This document shows, in pieces, positions 7,977 to 15,795 of a stretch of 36,172 bases of DNA. Made by a program: the position numbers and the translations under genes. Position 1 is the stretch's first letter. Every line of letters starts with the position of its first letter. The notes under the pieces are model-generated. The model was not told where the DNA came from, did no database searches, and saw only the letters and a program-made list of their open reading frames with translations. The stretch comes from an uncultured Eubacteriales bacterium (lineage in GTDB: Bacteria; Bacillota; Clostridia; Lachnospirales; Lachnospiraceae): contig ONKP01000011.1 in the NCBI GenBank assembly GCA_900318405.1, forward strand, positions 1 through 36,172, in the 5' to 3' direction.

Positions 7977-8627
7977 ATGATGTTTACCAGCAGAGAAAAG
8001 CATGAACATAAGAACACCGGTGAAAAACTGGCGGAAAGATCCGGCCATCTGGTGCGTCAGATGGTCCAGGCGGCACTATTTCTGGCACTCGGTCTTGTGC
8101 TTCCGTTCTTTATCGGCCAGATTCCGCAGATCGGCAAGATGCTGCTGCCCATGCATATTCCGGTGCTTCTGTGCGGCATGGTCTGCGGCAGCGGGTACGG
8201 GCTGATCGTCGGTTTTATCTGTCCGCTGCTTCGGTCAGTGCTCTTCGGCATGCCGGCTCTTTTTCCGCAGGCGGTTGCGATGGCCTTTGAGCTCGCCACA
8301 TATGGCTTTGTATCGGGCTTTCTGTACAGCAGATCACGATGGCAGTGCGTTCTCGCCGTGGAAAAATGTCTGATCGCCGCGATGATCGCCGGCAGGATCG
8401 TCTGGGGCGTCGTGATGTATGCGCTGATGGCTGCCACCGGATCGCAGTTTACGCTGCAGATGTTCCTGGCGGGGGCGTTTCTGCAGGCTGTTCCGGGCAT
8501 TATTCTTCAGCTGATCCTGATCCCCGCCTGCATGTATGCGCTGAACAGAGCCGGGCTGGTGCCCTTTCACACGAATCATGCAGTGAGAGGAGCAGAGTCC
8601 GCCGCGGAGACGCACAGTGGAAACTGA
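7977..8627 (+). CDS. ECF transporter S component
   Basis: A 216-residue membrane protein with about six TM helices. LFLALGLVLPFFIGQIPQIG, then GKMLLPMHIPVLLCGMVCGS, then VGFICPLLRSVLFGMP match the substrate-binding subunits of energy-coupling factor vitamin transporters; the Ala/Gly-rich TM1 is where EcfT docks. EcfA/EcfT are not in this window, as expected for group II modules that share an energising unit. The ligand is unknown; the adjacent kinase-like gene hints at a nucleoside or vitamin precursor. The last ~10 codons run into a 35-nt tandem repeat, so the C-terminus may vary between strains. Confidence 0.85.
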   Translation: MMFTSREKHEHKNTGEKLAERSGHLVRQMVQAALFLALGLVLPFFIGQIPQIGKMLLPMHIPVLLCGMVCGSGYGLIVGFICPLLRSVLFGMPALFPQAVAMAFELATYGFVSGFLYSRSRWQCVLAVEKCLIAAMIAGRIVWGVVMYALMAATGSQFTLQMFLAGAFLQAVPGIILQLILIPACMYALNRAGLVPFHTNHAVRGAESAAETHSGN

Positions 8628-8695
8628 GAGCAGTCGTCGCGGAGACGTACAGTGAAAATTGGAAGCAGTCGCCGCGGAGACGCACATAAGAAGCC
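8591..8695 (+). repeat. Tandem repeat, three copies of ~35 nt
   Basis: The core G(C/T)CGCGGAGACG(C/T)AC starts at 8601, 8636 and 8671, exactly 35 nt apart. The first copy encodes the last residues of the ECF S component and the other two are noncoding. There are no spacers, so it is a minisatellite, not CRISPR. Confidence 0.8.
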
Positions 8696-8724
8696 GGGAC
8701 GGGGTCGAATGTTCCGGTGTGTCG

Positions 8725-8733
8725 TGTTATAAT
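8725..8733 (+). promoter_or_regulatory. Extended -10 promoter for trpS
   Basis: TGTTATAAT matches TGnTATAAT. A short hairpin (GGTTCTG with CAGAACC, about 8741-8764) follows in the leader. I see no T-box specifier or antiterminator structure in this short leader. Confidence 0.5.
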
Positions 8734-8788
8734 GGTCTCTGGTTCTGTCACAGGAGGCAGAACCGGAAAAGGAATGGAGGATAAGACA

Positions 8789-9883
8789 TTGGAAAAACAG
8801 GAAAAAGTCATTCTTACCGGCGACCGCCCGACCGGACGTCTTCACATCGGTCACTATGTAGGTTCGCTGCGCCGCCGTGTGGAACTGCAGAATTCCGGTG
8901 AGTACGATAAAATTTTTATCATGATCGCTGACGCACAGGCACTGACGGATAACTTTGAACATCCGGAGAAAGTTCGCCAGAACATTCTGGAGGTGGCGCT
9001 GGATTATCTGTCCGTCGGACTCGATCCGGCGAAGTCAACGCTTTTTGTCCAGTCACAGGTACCTGAGCTGACAGAGCTGACATTTTACTATATGAATCTC
9101 GTCACCGTGGCGCGTGTGCAGAGAAATCCCACGGTAAAATCAGAGATCCAGATGAGAAACTTCGAGGCCAGCATACCGGTCGGATTTTTCTGTTATCCGA
9201 TCAGCCAGGCATCGGATATCACGGCTTTCCGGGCGACGGTGGTGCCGGTCGGCGAGGATCAGGAACCGATGCTCGAGCAGTGCCGCGAGATCGTTCATAA
9301 GTTCAACAGCGTTTACGGTGAGACACTGACCATGCCGGAGATTATGCTGCCCTCAAACAAGGCGGCCATGCGCCTGCCTGGCACCGACGGCAAGGCGAAG
9401 ATGTCCAAGTCCCTCGGCAACTGCATCTATCTGGCGGACGATCCGCAGACCGTGAAGCAGAAAGTCATGAATATGTACACGGATCCGCTGCACCTGAAAG
9501 TGTCAGATCCGGGTCACATCGAGGGTAACACGGTATTTACCTATCTGGATGCCTTCTGTCGTCCGGAGCACTTTGAGCGCTTCTGGACGGAGTATAAGAA
9601 TCTGGATGAAGTGAAGGAGCATTACCAGCGCGGCGGACTCGGCGATGTCAAGGTGAAAAAATTCCTGCTGAACGTTCTCGAAGAAGAACTTTCCCCGATC
9701 CGTGAGCGCCGCCATTATTACGAGAAGCATCTCGACGAAGTATATGATATTCTGAAAAAGGGTTCCGAAGTTGCCCGCGCGCGCGCCGCAGAGACGCTCG
9801 AGGATGTGCGCCATGCGATGCGCATCGACTATTTTGCCAACGATGATATGCTGAAGGAGACCGAAGCGCGCTATTCCGAATGA
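8789..9883 (+). CDS. trpS: Tryptophan--tRNA ligase
   Basis: This class Ic aminoacyl-tRNA synthetase charges tRNA-Trp. The nucleotide-binding signature [13 protein letters not shown] contains a perfect HIGH and [10 protein letters not shown] a perfect [25 protein letters not shown] and [18 protein letters not shown] are the typical TrpRS core. Length of about 364 residues is slightly longer than B. subtilis-type enzymes, close to the longer clostridial forms. I favour a TTG start at 8789 because GGAGG (8776-8780) sits 8 nt before it; the in-frame ATG at 8774 has only a poorly spaced AAAAGGA. The product is normally essential unless a second trpS exists. The following gene starts 22 nt downstream, likely co-transcribed. 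Confidence 0.95.
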   Translation: MEKQEKVILTGDRPTGRLHIGHYVGSLRRRVELQNSGEYDKIFIMIADAQALTDNFEHPEKVRQNILEVALDYLSVGLDPAKSTLFVQSQVPELTELTFYYMNLVTVARVQRNPTVKSEIQMRNFEASIPVGFFCYPISQASDITAFRATVVPVGEDQEPMLEQCREIVHKFNSVYGETLTMPEIMLPSNKAAMRLPGTDGKAKMSKSLGNCIYLADDPQTVKQKVMNMYTDPLHLKVSDPGHIEGNTVFTYLDAFCRPEHFERFWTEYKNLDEVKEHYQRGGLGDVKVKKFLLNVLEEELSPIRERRHYYEKHLDEVYDILKKGSEVARARAAETLEDVRHAMRIDYFANDDMLKETEARYSE

Positions 9884-9905
9884 CGGAATCCGGTAAGGAG
9901 GATGG

Positions 9906-10490
9906 ATGGACGCAAAAAAAATCGCCCGCGCGATCATGGAGTACCTGGACAACATGGATATCGAATTCCAGATTCTGGAGAAGGATGCCATGCTGCTTTT
10001 TCGCACGGAAGAGGAAGATCTGAGCGATGCGTCGCCTGTCGTCTACTGCATTATAGCCATTGAGGATTCTATGTATACGGTGTACACGACATCGTCGGAT
10101 CTGAGTGATTCAGACGCTGTCATGGGCGCCATCCGGGATGTGTCCGAGCTGGTCGTGCGCGCGAACTGGTACTGCACGCCGGGGCATTTTGACCTGAACG
10201 AGGATACGGGCGACATCCGCTACAGAAACTGCGTCTACTGCAATGCCGTGCCTGATGACGAGTCGATTCAGGATAATATCGGCATCGCCATCGAGGAGAT
10301 CAATGCCTTCTCGGATGATCTCCGCAAGGTGATCCAGCATCACAGAACGCCCAGAGACGTGATCAATCAGGTGCAGATGAACATGCGGCGGGTCGCCGTG
10401 GAAAACGATTTTGTCCACTTCCTGATTCACCAGATTGAGGAGGCGGAAGAGGAGGAAGCGGCTGCGCCGAAGAAAAAATCGCGCAAATAA
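9906..10490 (+). CDS. Small acidic conserved protein, possibly YbjN-like
   Basis: A 194-residue soluble, acidic protein starting at ATG 9906 behind AAGGAGG. The N-terminal 140 residues (MDAKKIARAIMEYLDNMDIE, then strands such as VVYCIIAIEDSMYTVYTTSS and the segment ANWYCTPGHFDLNEDTGDI) have the alternating helix/strand look of YbjN or type-III-chaperone-like folds, whose molecular role is poorly known. A helical region (QVQMNMRRVAVENDF) precedes an acidic stretch (EEAEEEEAAA) and a basic KKKSRK tail. It lies 22 nt after trpS and ends at a strong terminator, so it probably shares the trpS transcript. The family assignment is tentative; that it is a real gene is well supported. Confidence 0.75.
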   Translation: MDAKKIARAIMEYLDNMDIEFQILEKDAMLLFRTEEEDLSDASPVVYCIIAIEDSMYTVYTTSSDLSDSDAVMGAIRDVSELVVRANWYCTPGHFDLNEDTGDIRYRNCVYCNAVPDDESIQDNIGIAIEEINAFSDDLRKVIQHHRTPRDVINQVQMNMRRVAVENDFVHFLIHQIEEAEEEEAAAPKKKSRK

Positions 10491-10503
10491 ATAATGTCTG
10501 ATC

Positions 10504-10540
10504 AGACGTGTGTTTTATCGGAACACACGTCTCTTTATAT
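10504..10540 (+). terminator. Terminator of the trpS unit
   Basis: AGACGTGTGTT pairs perfectly with AACACACGTCT (11 bp), followed by CTTTATAT. Confidence 0.8.
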
Positions 10541-10556
10541 ACGGTTTTGACATAAT

Positions 10557-10655
10557 ATGATGTAGGTGTCATAAGTATGATAACAGTGTCAAAAGTCATT
10601 CACCCACTTTTGCACAAGTGCAACGTGGGTGATGACTTTTGACACTGTTATCATA
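10557..10655. repeat. Near-perfect ~80-nt palindrome with dispersed repeat copy B
   Basis: 10557-10584 is copy B of the 4999-5026 repeat. From 10576 the sequence folds back: a 24-nt arm (10576-10599) matches 10632-10655 perfectly, one T bulges at 10600, then CACCCAC pairs with GTGGGTG (10625-10631), and the loop contains a further TTGCAC/GTGCAA stem. No long open frame exists inside. It resembles a MITE-type foldback element. Confidence 0.85.
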
Positions 10656-10700
10656 ATATTACAGAATACAGATACCTCCACCCGCAACACGCTTTCGCTC
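10656..10700. repeat. Dispersed repeat, copy 1 (second copy 23972-24018)
   Basis: ATTACAG, a few variable bases, then ATACAGATACCTCCACCCGC resembles the spacer at 23972-24018, which reads ATTACAGG and later GATACAGGTACCTCCAACCC. The rest of the gap to 10801 holds no gene. Confidence 0.5.
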
Positions 10701-10801
10701 GTCCTCGACGCAGCGGTGGTAAGTGTGAGAAACCAGTGATGCGTGAATGAACGGTACGAGCAGGCGAATTATGTGATATTCACGCCGGAAAGGGAATACA
10801 G

Positions 10802-12268
10802 GTGAAACGTACAAAGAAAATTTCTGCTGTACTGATATGCATCCTGATGATTGCGGCTGCGGCTGTTTCTGGCTGCGGAAGCACAGGAACTGAACAAACC
10901 TCAGAAGCGGTATCCGCCGGTTCTGACGTTGTGGAAAGTTCTGCAGCTGCTGCGGATTCTTCGTCTTCAAGGGCTGTATCGGATGCGACAGAGGCGGTGA
11001 GGACTGAATCATCGTCCTCTTCCGGGGTGGGAGAGAGTGTAACGACGTCTGCCGGTTCAGCGGATACCGCAGAGGCAGACATGTCTGATGCTGAGGAAGT
11101 GGACGGGTATATTTTTCAGTGGTCCGGCGGGTCGGGCAGAGCGGTCATCACATGTCAGCAGGTTTTCGAACAGGACGGGCAGATGTATGCGACGATCCAA
11201 TTCGCGCGGTCAAACGGCGGGACCAGCGCCTACACGCAGGTGAAGGCACTGGGACAGACGGTTACCGGTGATAATACCTTCAGCATTCCGGTGAATATCG
11301 GTGAGAATACGCCGATTCAGGCGCTCACGACGGCCATGTCACAGCCGCACTGGATCGATTATGTCCTTTACATCGCAAAAAGCGATGGTTCGGACGGGAC
11401 AGATGGCAAGAGCGCCGCAGATGATACGCTGGATGACAGCGCGCCGGCAATCACCGGCCTGACGGCGTTACCTGCTGAAGGCGAAAATAACGTACATTCC
11501 GATCTGGTCAGGCTTTTCCCCTATGAGGATGATGTCTGGCTGATCGAGGTGGATATGGTGAAGGATACAGCACGCGAAAATGCGGATGAAAAGAAAACTT
11601 CGTCTGCGGGAGAAGCAAATGAGGCGTCCGACAGTGCGGAGATGAGTGACGCATTCGGGAATATGGAAGAATCAGCGGGAGATGTTGCAACGGACGTGGG
11701 AAGCACATCTTCCGTGTATACGAAGAAAATCGTGAAGTATCTGGTTGTGCCTGAGGACTTTGATGTTCCGGCCGGTCTCGATAAGCAGATGGTGATCATC
11801 CGCCGGCCGGCGGACCGAACGTTCGTCACATCTCCGGAAGCGCTGAAGATCATCTCGGCGCTTGACAGGACAGAGGATATCATCGCTGTCGGGATTGACG
11901 CAAAAGACATCGATGACAGCGACGTGAAGGCAGCTCTTAACAAAAAGGATGGCGAGGACGGAAAAATCTATCAGGCCGGCACCTTCAGTGACTGGGATCT
12001 GAAGACGCTGATCCTGAAAAAAGCAAATCTTGCCGTAGAATCTTCGAAGATCCTTCCGCGCAAAGAGGATACGGCGAATCAGGATATGCAGGCATTTGAG
12101 AAGATGGTTTCTCATGCGGAGCAGATGGATATGCCGCTGTTCGTGGATCGGAGCGCGGATGAGATGGACACACTGGCAAAGGCGGACTGGTATCGCGTCT
12201 ACGGCGTACTTTTTGACGCAGAGGATATGGGTGAGTCGCTCAGTCATGAGACTGCGGGTGACAATTAA
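10802..12268 (+). CDS. Lipoprotein with NEAT-like domain and N-terminal half of a binding-protein fold
   Basis: A 488-residue protein with a lipoprotein signal peptide (lipobox AVSGC, Cys about residue 25), starting at GTG 10802 after AAAGGGA. A Ser/Ala/Glu-rich linker (about 27-97) leads to a beta-rich domain (about 100-200) ending in TTAMSQPHWIDYVLYIAK. That motif accompanies haem/iron-type binding proteins in clostridia, and the fold is perhaps NEAT-like. After a second low-complexity stretch, residues about 310-475 (KIVKYLVVPEDFDVPAGLDK through ADWYRVYGVLFDAEDMG) align with the N-terminal lobe of the next gene's product. The chain stops where the C-terminal lobe should begin. It is probably a surface ligand-binding or handover protein rather than a complete ABC receptor. 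No permease or ATPase gene is adjacent. Confidence 0.8.
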   Translation: MKRTKKISAVLICILMIAAAAVSGCGSTGTEQTSEAVSAGSDVVESSAAAADSSSSRAVSDATEAVRTESSSSSGVGESVTTSAGSADTAEADMSDAEEVDGYIFQWSGGSGRAVITCQQVFEQDGQMYATIQFARSNGGTSAYTQVKALGQTVTGDNTFSIPVNIGENTPIQALTTAMSQPHWIDYVLYIAKSDGSDGTDGKSAADDTLDDSAPAITGLTALPAEGENNVHSDLVRLFPYEDDVWLIEVDMVKDTARENADEKKTSSAGEANEASDSAEMSDAFGNMEESAGDVATDVGSTSSVYTKKIVKYLVVPEDFDVPAGLDKQMVIIRRPADRTFVTSPEALKIISALDRTEDIIAVGIDAKDIDDSDVKAALNKKDGEDGKIYQAGTFSDWDLKTLILKKANLAVESSKILPRKEDTANQDMQAFEKMVSHAEQMDMPLFVDRSADEMDTLAKADWYRVYGVLFDAEDMGESLSHETAGDN

Positions 12269-12306
12269 CTGTACTTGCGCAGATGATATGGAAGGTGTAA
12301 TAAAAC

Positions 12307-13626
12307 ATGCTGAATCGGAAACTGAGTAAAAAAGTATTGCCGCTGGTCCTTGCAGCCACTATGCTTCTCACAGGCTGTGCCGGTGCACAGGGAAATACGG
12401 GAGCAGTGCAGACGGGCAGCGGTGCGGAAAATGCATTGGGAGACGGAATGTCAGCCGGGACAGAAACAGTTTCCACCGCATCTGCTGCAGTGAAAGAGAC
12501 CGGGACAGATACCGTAACAGATACAGATGCCGCAGGTTTTTTGACCACTGACGGCATCAACGATGCGCCGGATATCCAGGGACTCACCTGCAACGGCAAA
12601 CTCCGGCTGGATTATGCGGAGCGGTTCAACGTCTATTATTATAATGACGGGTACAAGCTGTTTGCTGTTTCAGATACCGAGGGCAATATGACCGATTATC
12701 TGCTGATTCCGGAGGGAAAAGATGTGCCTGCGGGGCTTTCCGATGACATCATCACCGTGCAGGCACCGCTGGATCATATCTATATGGCGGCGAGCGGATC
12801 CATGTGCTTTTTCCCGGCGCTCGGCTGTCTGGATGATGTGACGACGACGGCCATTGACAGGGACGGATGGAAGATCCAGGAACCGATCGATGCACTTGAC
12901 GACGGGCGGATGAAGTACGCCGGCAAGTACAGCGAGCCGGACTATGAGCTTCTGCTGAATGACGGCTGTGACGCTGCGATCGAGTCGACGATGATCCTGC
13001 ATTCGCCGGAAACGCAGGAAATGCTGCAGGATCTGGGCATTCCGGTGATCATCGACCGGTGCAGCTATGAGCAGGACCCGTTCGGCCGCATGGAGTGGGT
13101 GAAATTCTACGGCGCCCTCATGGGAAAAGAGCAGGAGGCAGATGACTATTTCAGCAGGGAGATCACTTCCCTCGGCAATTATAAGAGCTATAAGGATACG
13201 GGAAAAACAGCTGCCTTTTTCTCCGTCAATTCGGCGGGACAGATTATGGCGCAAAAGTCGGATGATTTCATACCGAACCTGATGAAAATGGCCGGCGGCA
13301 GTTATGTATTTTCCGACCTGAAAAATCCGGCGGGGGACAGTTCCATTGTCAACATGACAATGGAAGAGTTTTACAATGACGCGAAAGACGCGGACTATCT
13401 GATCTATAATGCAACGATTGAGGCGCCGCTGACCGGGGTGAAGGATCTCGAGAGCAAGAGCAAACTCTTCAGCGATTTCAAAGCAGTGCAGAACGGAAAT
13501 GTATGGCAGGTGGACAACACCTGGTATCAGGCGACAGATCACGTGGGAAATCTGCTGACGGATTTTCACCTGATGTTCACCGGCGGCGATGAGGATCAGA
13601 TGACGCTCCTGACACACCTCAGCTGA
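12307..13626 (+). CDS. ABC-type haem/iron/cobalamin substrate-binding lipoprotein
   Basis: A 439-residue lipoprotein (lipobox LLTGC, Cys about residue 23) with both lobes of a cluster A-II (FecB/BtuF-like) binding protein. The N lobe includes YLLIPEGKDVPAGLSDDI, YAGKYSEPDYELLLNDGCD and IPVIIDRCSYEQDPFGRMEW. The C lobe includes GKTAAFFSVNSAGQIMAQKS, MAGGSYVFSDLKNPAGDSS and a terminal WYQATDHVGNLLTDFHLMF. It should capture an iron chelate, haem or corrinoid outside the membrane. ATG 12307 follows GGAAGGTG by 8 nt. It lies 38 nt behind a paralogous lipoprotein, so the two are co-transcribed. The permease and ATPase must be elsewhere or lost. Confidence 0.88.
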   Translation: MLNRKLSKKVLPLVLAATMLLTGCAGAQGNTGAVQTGSGAENALGDGMSAGTETVSTASAAVKETGTDTVTDTDAAGFLTTDGINDAPDIQGLTCNGKLRLDYAERFNVYYYNDGYKLFAVSDTEGNMTDYLLIPEGKDVPAGLSDDIITVQAPLDHIYMAASGSMCFFPALGCLDDVTTTAIDRDGWKIQEPIDALDDGRMKYAGKYSEPDYELLLNDGCDAAIESTMILHSPETQEMLQDLGIPVIIDRCSYEQDPFGRMEWVKFYGALMGKEQEADDYFSREITSLGNYKSYKDTGKTAAFFSVNSAGQIMAQKSDDFIPNLMKMAGGSYVFSDLKNPAGDSSIVNMTMEEFYNDAKDADYLIYNATIEAPLTGVKDLESKSKLFSDFKAVQNGNVWQVDNTWYQATDHVGNLLTDFHLMFTGGDEDQMTLLTHLS

Positions 13627-13689
13627 GAACTGCAACAGGTGATGACAGTGAGACGGGATCATATGTATTTTTACAGGAAGGTGATATCC

Positions 13690-14226
13690 TTGAGAAGATC
13701 TGACAATGAAGTAAATTCTTCAGAAACTTTTCGCAGGACCCTGACAGCGCTCGAGAATGATCCGAATGTGCAGATCATGAAGCAGTACAGCCAGCACAGA
13801 GGAAACAATACCTTTCAGCACTGTGTGAATGTGGCACGATGCAGCTTCTATCTGGCACAGAAGCTTCACTGGCATGTGGATGAGGTGTCGCTGGCCACGG
13901 GGGCCATGCTCCATGATTATTACCTGTACTGTGCCACGGATCCCGGGGTGAATAAGGGCAGACATGCCGTGAAGCATCCGGTGACGGCACTTGCCAACGC
14001 TGAGCAGATCTGGGAACTGAATGACAGGGAGAAAAATATTATCCGGTCGCATATGTTTCCGCTTCCGGTCAACAGAATGCCCATGTACAGGGAGGCATGG
14101 CTCGTCAGCTTTGCCGACAAGTACTGTGCCATTCGGGAGGCCATGTCCAGCGGAAGCGATATGGACATCCATCCGGGAGATAAGACTCCGTGGGTGACCA
14201 ATTTCTTCAGAAATGTCTTCGCCTGA
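13690..14226 (+). CDS. HD-domain phosphohydrolase-like protein
   Basis: A soluble HD-superfamily protein of about 178 residues. Metal ligands are visible as the H of NTFQHCVNVARCSFYLAQ and the HD of ATGAMLHDYYLY, followed by a His in IRSHMFPLPV and an Asp in SFADKYCAIREAM. HD proteins hydrolyse phosphate esters of nucleotides or second messengers; this short clostridial type is uncharacterised. TTG 13690 has the best ribosome site (AGGAAGG, 8 nt away); longer in-frame starts at ATG 13639, 13642 and 13663 lack one but cannot be excluded. It begins about 64 nt after the binding-protein gene, possibly in one operon, and ends before a strong terminator. Confidence 0.8.
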   Translation: MRRSDNEVNSSETFRRTLTALENDPNVQIMKQYSQHRGNNTFQHCVNVARCSFYLAQKLHWHVDEVSLATGAMLHDYYLYCATDPGVNKGRHAVKHPVTALANAEQIWELNDREKNIIRSHMFPLPVNRMPMYREAWLVSFADKYCAIREAMSSGSDMDIHPGDKTPWVTNFFRNVFA

Positions 14227-14330
14227 CGCATCATATCCTTATGTGACAGCGGATGGTTCTGTGATCGGTTATATGTGACGAAGAATCATGATGGGGCCGA
14301 TGTGAAAAATAGTGAAGAATGATAACAGAG

Positions 14331-14372
14331 CGGGCGGCGCGAATCCTTTATGGACTCGCGCCGCCTGTTTTA
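14331..14372 (+). terminator. Strong terminator after HD gene
   Basis: A 16-bp GC-rich stem (CGGGCGGCGCGAATCC with GGACTCGCGCCGCCTG, one mismatch) with loop TTTAT ends in TTTTA. The T-tract is on the plus strand only. The remainder of the 14227-14475 gap shows nothing else. Confidence 0.85.
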
Positions 14373-14475
14373 ATCTGCTGTATGATCGTCAAATGTGCAT
14401 CCTGCTGCGTCACAGTCGGATTTTGTGTGTCATCATCGCGTCTTTCTGCAGTCAGCATGATGTTACGTCTGTGCG

Positions 14476-15795
14476 TTAATCTGTATCCTGCTGTGCGAGC
14501 GTGGCTGTCCAGCTGTCGCTGAGTGCCTGCGCACAGGTGTCCAGATCTGCCACGCCATAGGCGTATTGTGCAGCCTGGTCCTGAAAAGCATCAATCACAT
14601 CGGAATTTTCCAGGGACGGCACCATGGTCTCGAAGGTGTCCAGATTGGACAACACGAAGTTACCTGCCTCCGCATCATATCCGTTCAGCCTGCCGTTGAC
14701 GCTCAGCGTCTGACGCGCTCTGGAGCTGACGGGGATGCCCTTTTCCGTGCCCTGAAGAAGGATCATCTGCCGGTTATTGATCAGGAAATTCAGAAGTTCG
14801 GCTGACTCCTTCGGATGTTCTGTATTTTTGCTGATCGCATACATGGTAGCGGGTTTGACATACCATCCGTACCGCGATTCGCTGTCTGAGGAGCGGGGCG
14901 GATCAGCGAGGACCGGCGTATCCTCATTGTCTTCCAGCTGCTGGCAGTAATTTTCGGCGTCACTGGCCCAGATAGCCACACCAGCGGCGGTTCCGTTGCT
15001 GAAATCGGTGTCGGTGCTTTTGCCGTTGATGCCGATGACCTGCGCATCGTAGAGCTGTTTATAGAAGGTAAGAAGCTCGCCCGCAGCCTCGGTGCCGCCG
15101 GTATAGGTGCCGTCAGCATTGAACAGCGTCTGACCGGTCGTCTGCTCATAGTGTGCAGCAACGGCGAGAAATGTATGCTTTTCGCTCATCATGAGCGGGT
15201 AGCGGCCGTCTTGCTGCATGACTTCGGCAGCGTGAAACAGATCATCCCAGGTCTGCGGGATGGAAAGCCCGTATTGTTCCAGCAGATCTTCATTGTAGTA
15301 AAACACCACAGCATTATAAGCGATCGGGATGGCGTTCAGAACGCCGTTGGAGGTGCCGTAGGCCAGATCCTTGTCTGTATAAGCGCTGAGATCCAGAAAA
15401 TCAGTCAGCTTATTCAGATCATAGTAACCCTTTCCGTCAGCGGAGTACTCCTGAAGCCAGTTAAAATTGATCTGCATGACATCCGGTTCGTTGCCGGAGA
15501 GCATATATACGCGGTTGCGACGTTCATAGCCATTCCACACGCTGTAGGTGCAGTTCACATCGATACCGGGGTATTTCTGCTCGAACATGTCGACGCCCTT
15601 CAGGGTATAGAGATGCCGGTCATCGTTGCCCCACCATCCGAAGGAAACGTGTGTGTTCTGCTTCAGGTCAGTAACGGTAGTCTTGTGAGACGGCTGATAG
15701 ACGACTGCATAATAGATAAGAATACTGATAAAAATAAAAAAGAGAATGCCCCAGATGAGACGGCTGGCATTACCATTTTTTCTGTCTTTTTTCAT
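14476..15795 (-). CDS. Membrane-anchored family-1 extracellular solute-binding protein
   Basis: A 439-residue protein with a single N-terminal TM segment (about residues 13-34, LIWGILFFIFISILIYYAVV). There is no lipobox Cys and no clear signal-peptidase site, so it is probably a signal-anchored extracytoplasmic domain. The rest is a family-1 (maltose-type) binding protein: MFEQKYPGIDVNCTY, NEPDVMQINFNWLQEY, IPIAYNAVVFYYNEDLLEQY, IPQTWDDLFHAAEVMQ and HPKESAELLNFLINN. It should bind a sugar or oligosaccharide. There are no permease genes; instead the start codon overlaps the stop of the upstream GGDEF gene by 4 nt (ATGA), implying translational coupling. This suggests a sensory rather than transport role. 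Confidence 0.88.
   Translation of the reverse strand: MKKDRKNGNASRLIWGILFFIFISILIYYAVVYQPSHKTTVTDLKQNTHVSFGWWGNDDRHLYTLKGVDMFEQKYPGIDVNCTYSVWNGYERRNRVYMLSGNEPDVMQINFNWLQEYSADGKGYYDLNKLTDFLDLSAYTDKDLAYGTSNGVLNAIPIAYNAVVFYYNEDLLEQYGLSIPQTWDDLFHAAEVMQQDGRYPLMMSEKHTFLAVAAHYEQTTGQTLFNADGTYTGGTEAAGELLTFYKQLYDAQVIGINGKSTDTDFSNGTAAGVAIWASDAENYCQQLEDNEDTPVLADPPRSSDSESRYGWYVKPATMYAISKNTEHPKESAELLNFLINNRQMILLQGTEKGIPVSSRARQTLSVNGRLNGYDAEAGNFVLSNLDTFETMVPSLENSDVIDAFQDQAAQYAYGVADLDTCAQALSDSWTATLAQQDTD

Noticed and set aside
8591-8695. CRISPR array
   Set aside because: The three 35-nt units are contiguous without unique spacers, and no cas genes are present.
8630-8788. T-box leader for trpS
   Set aside because: The leader after the -10 box is only about 50 nt; no specifier loop or T-box core is visible.
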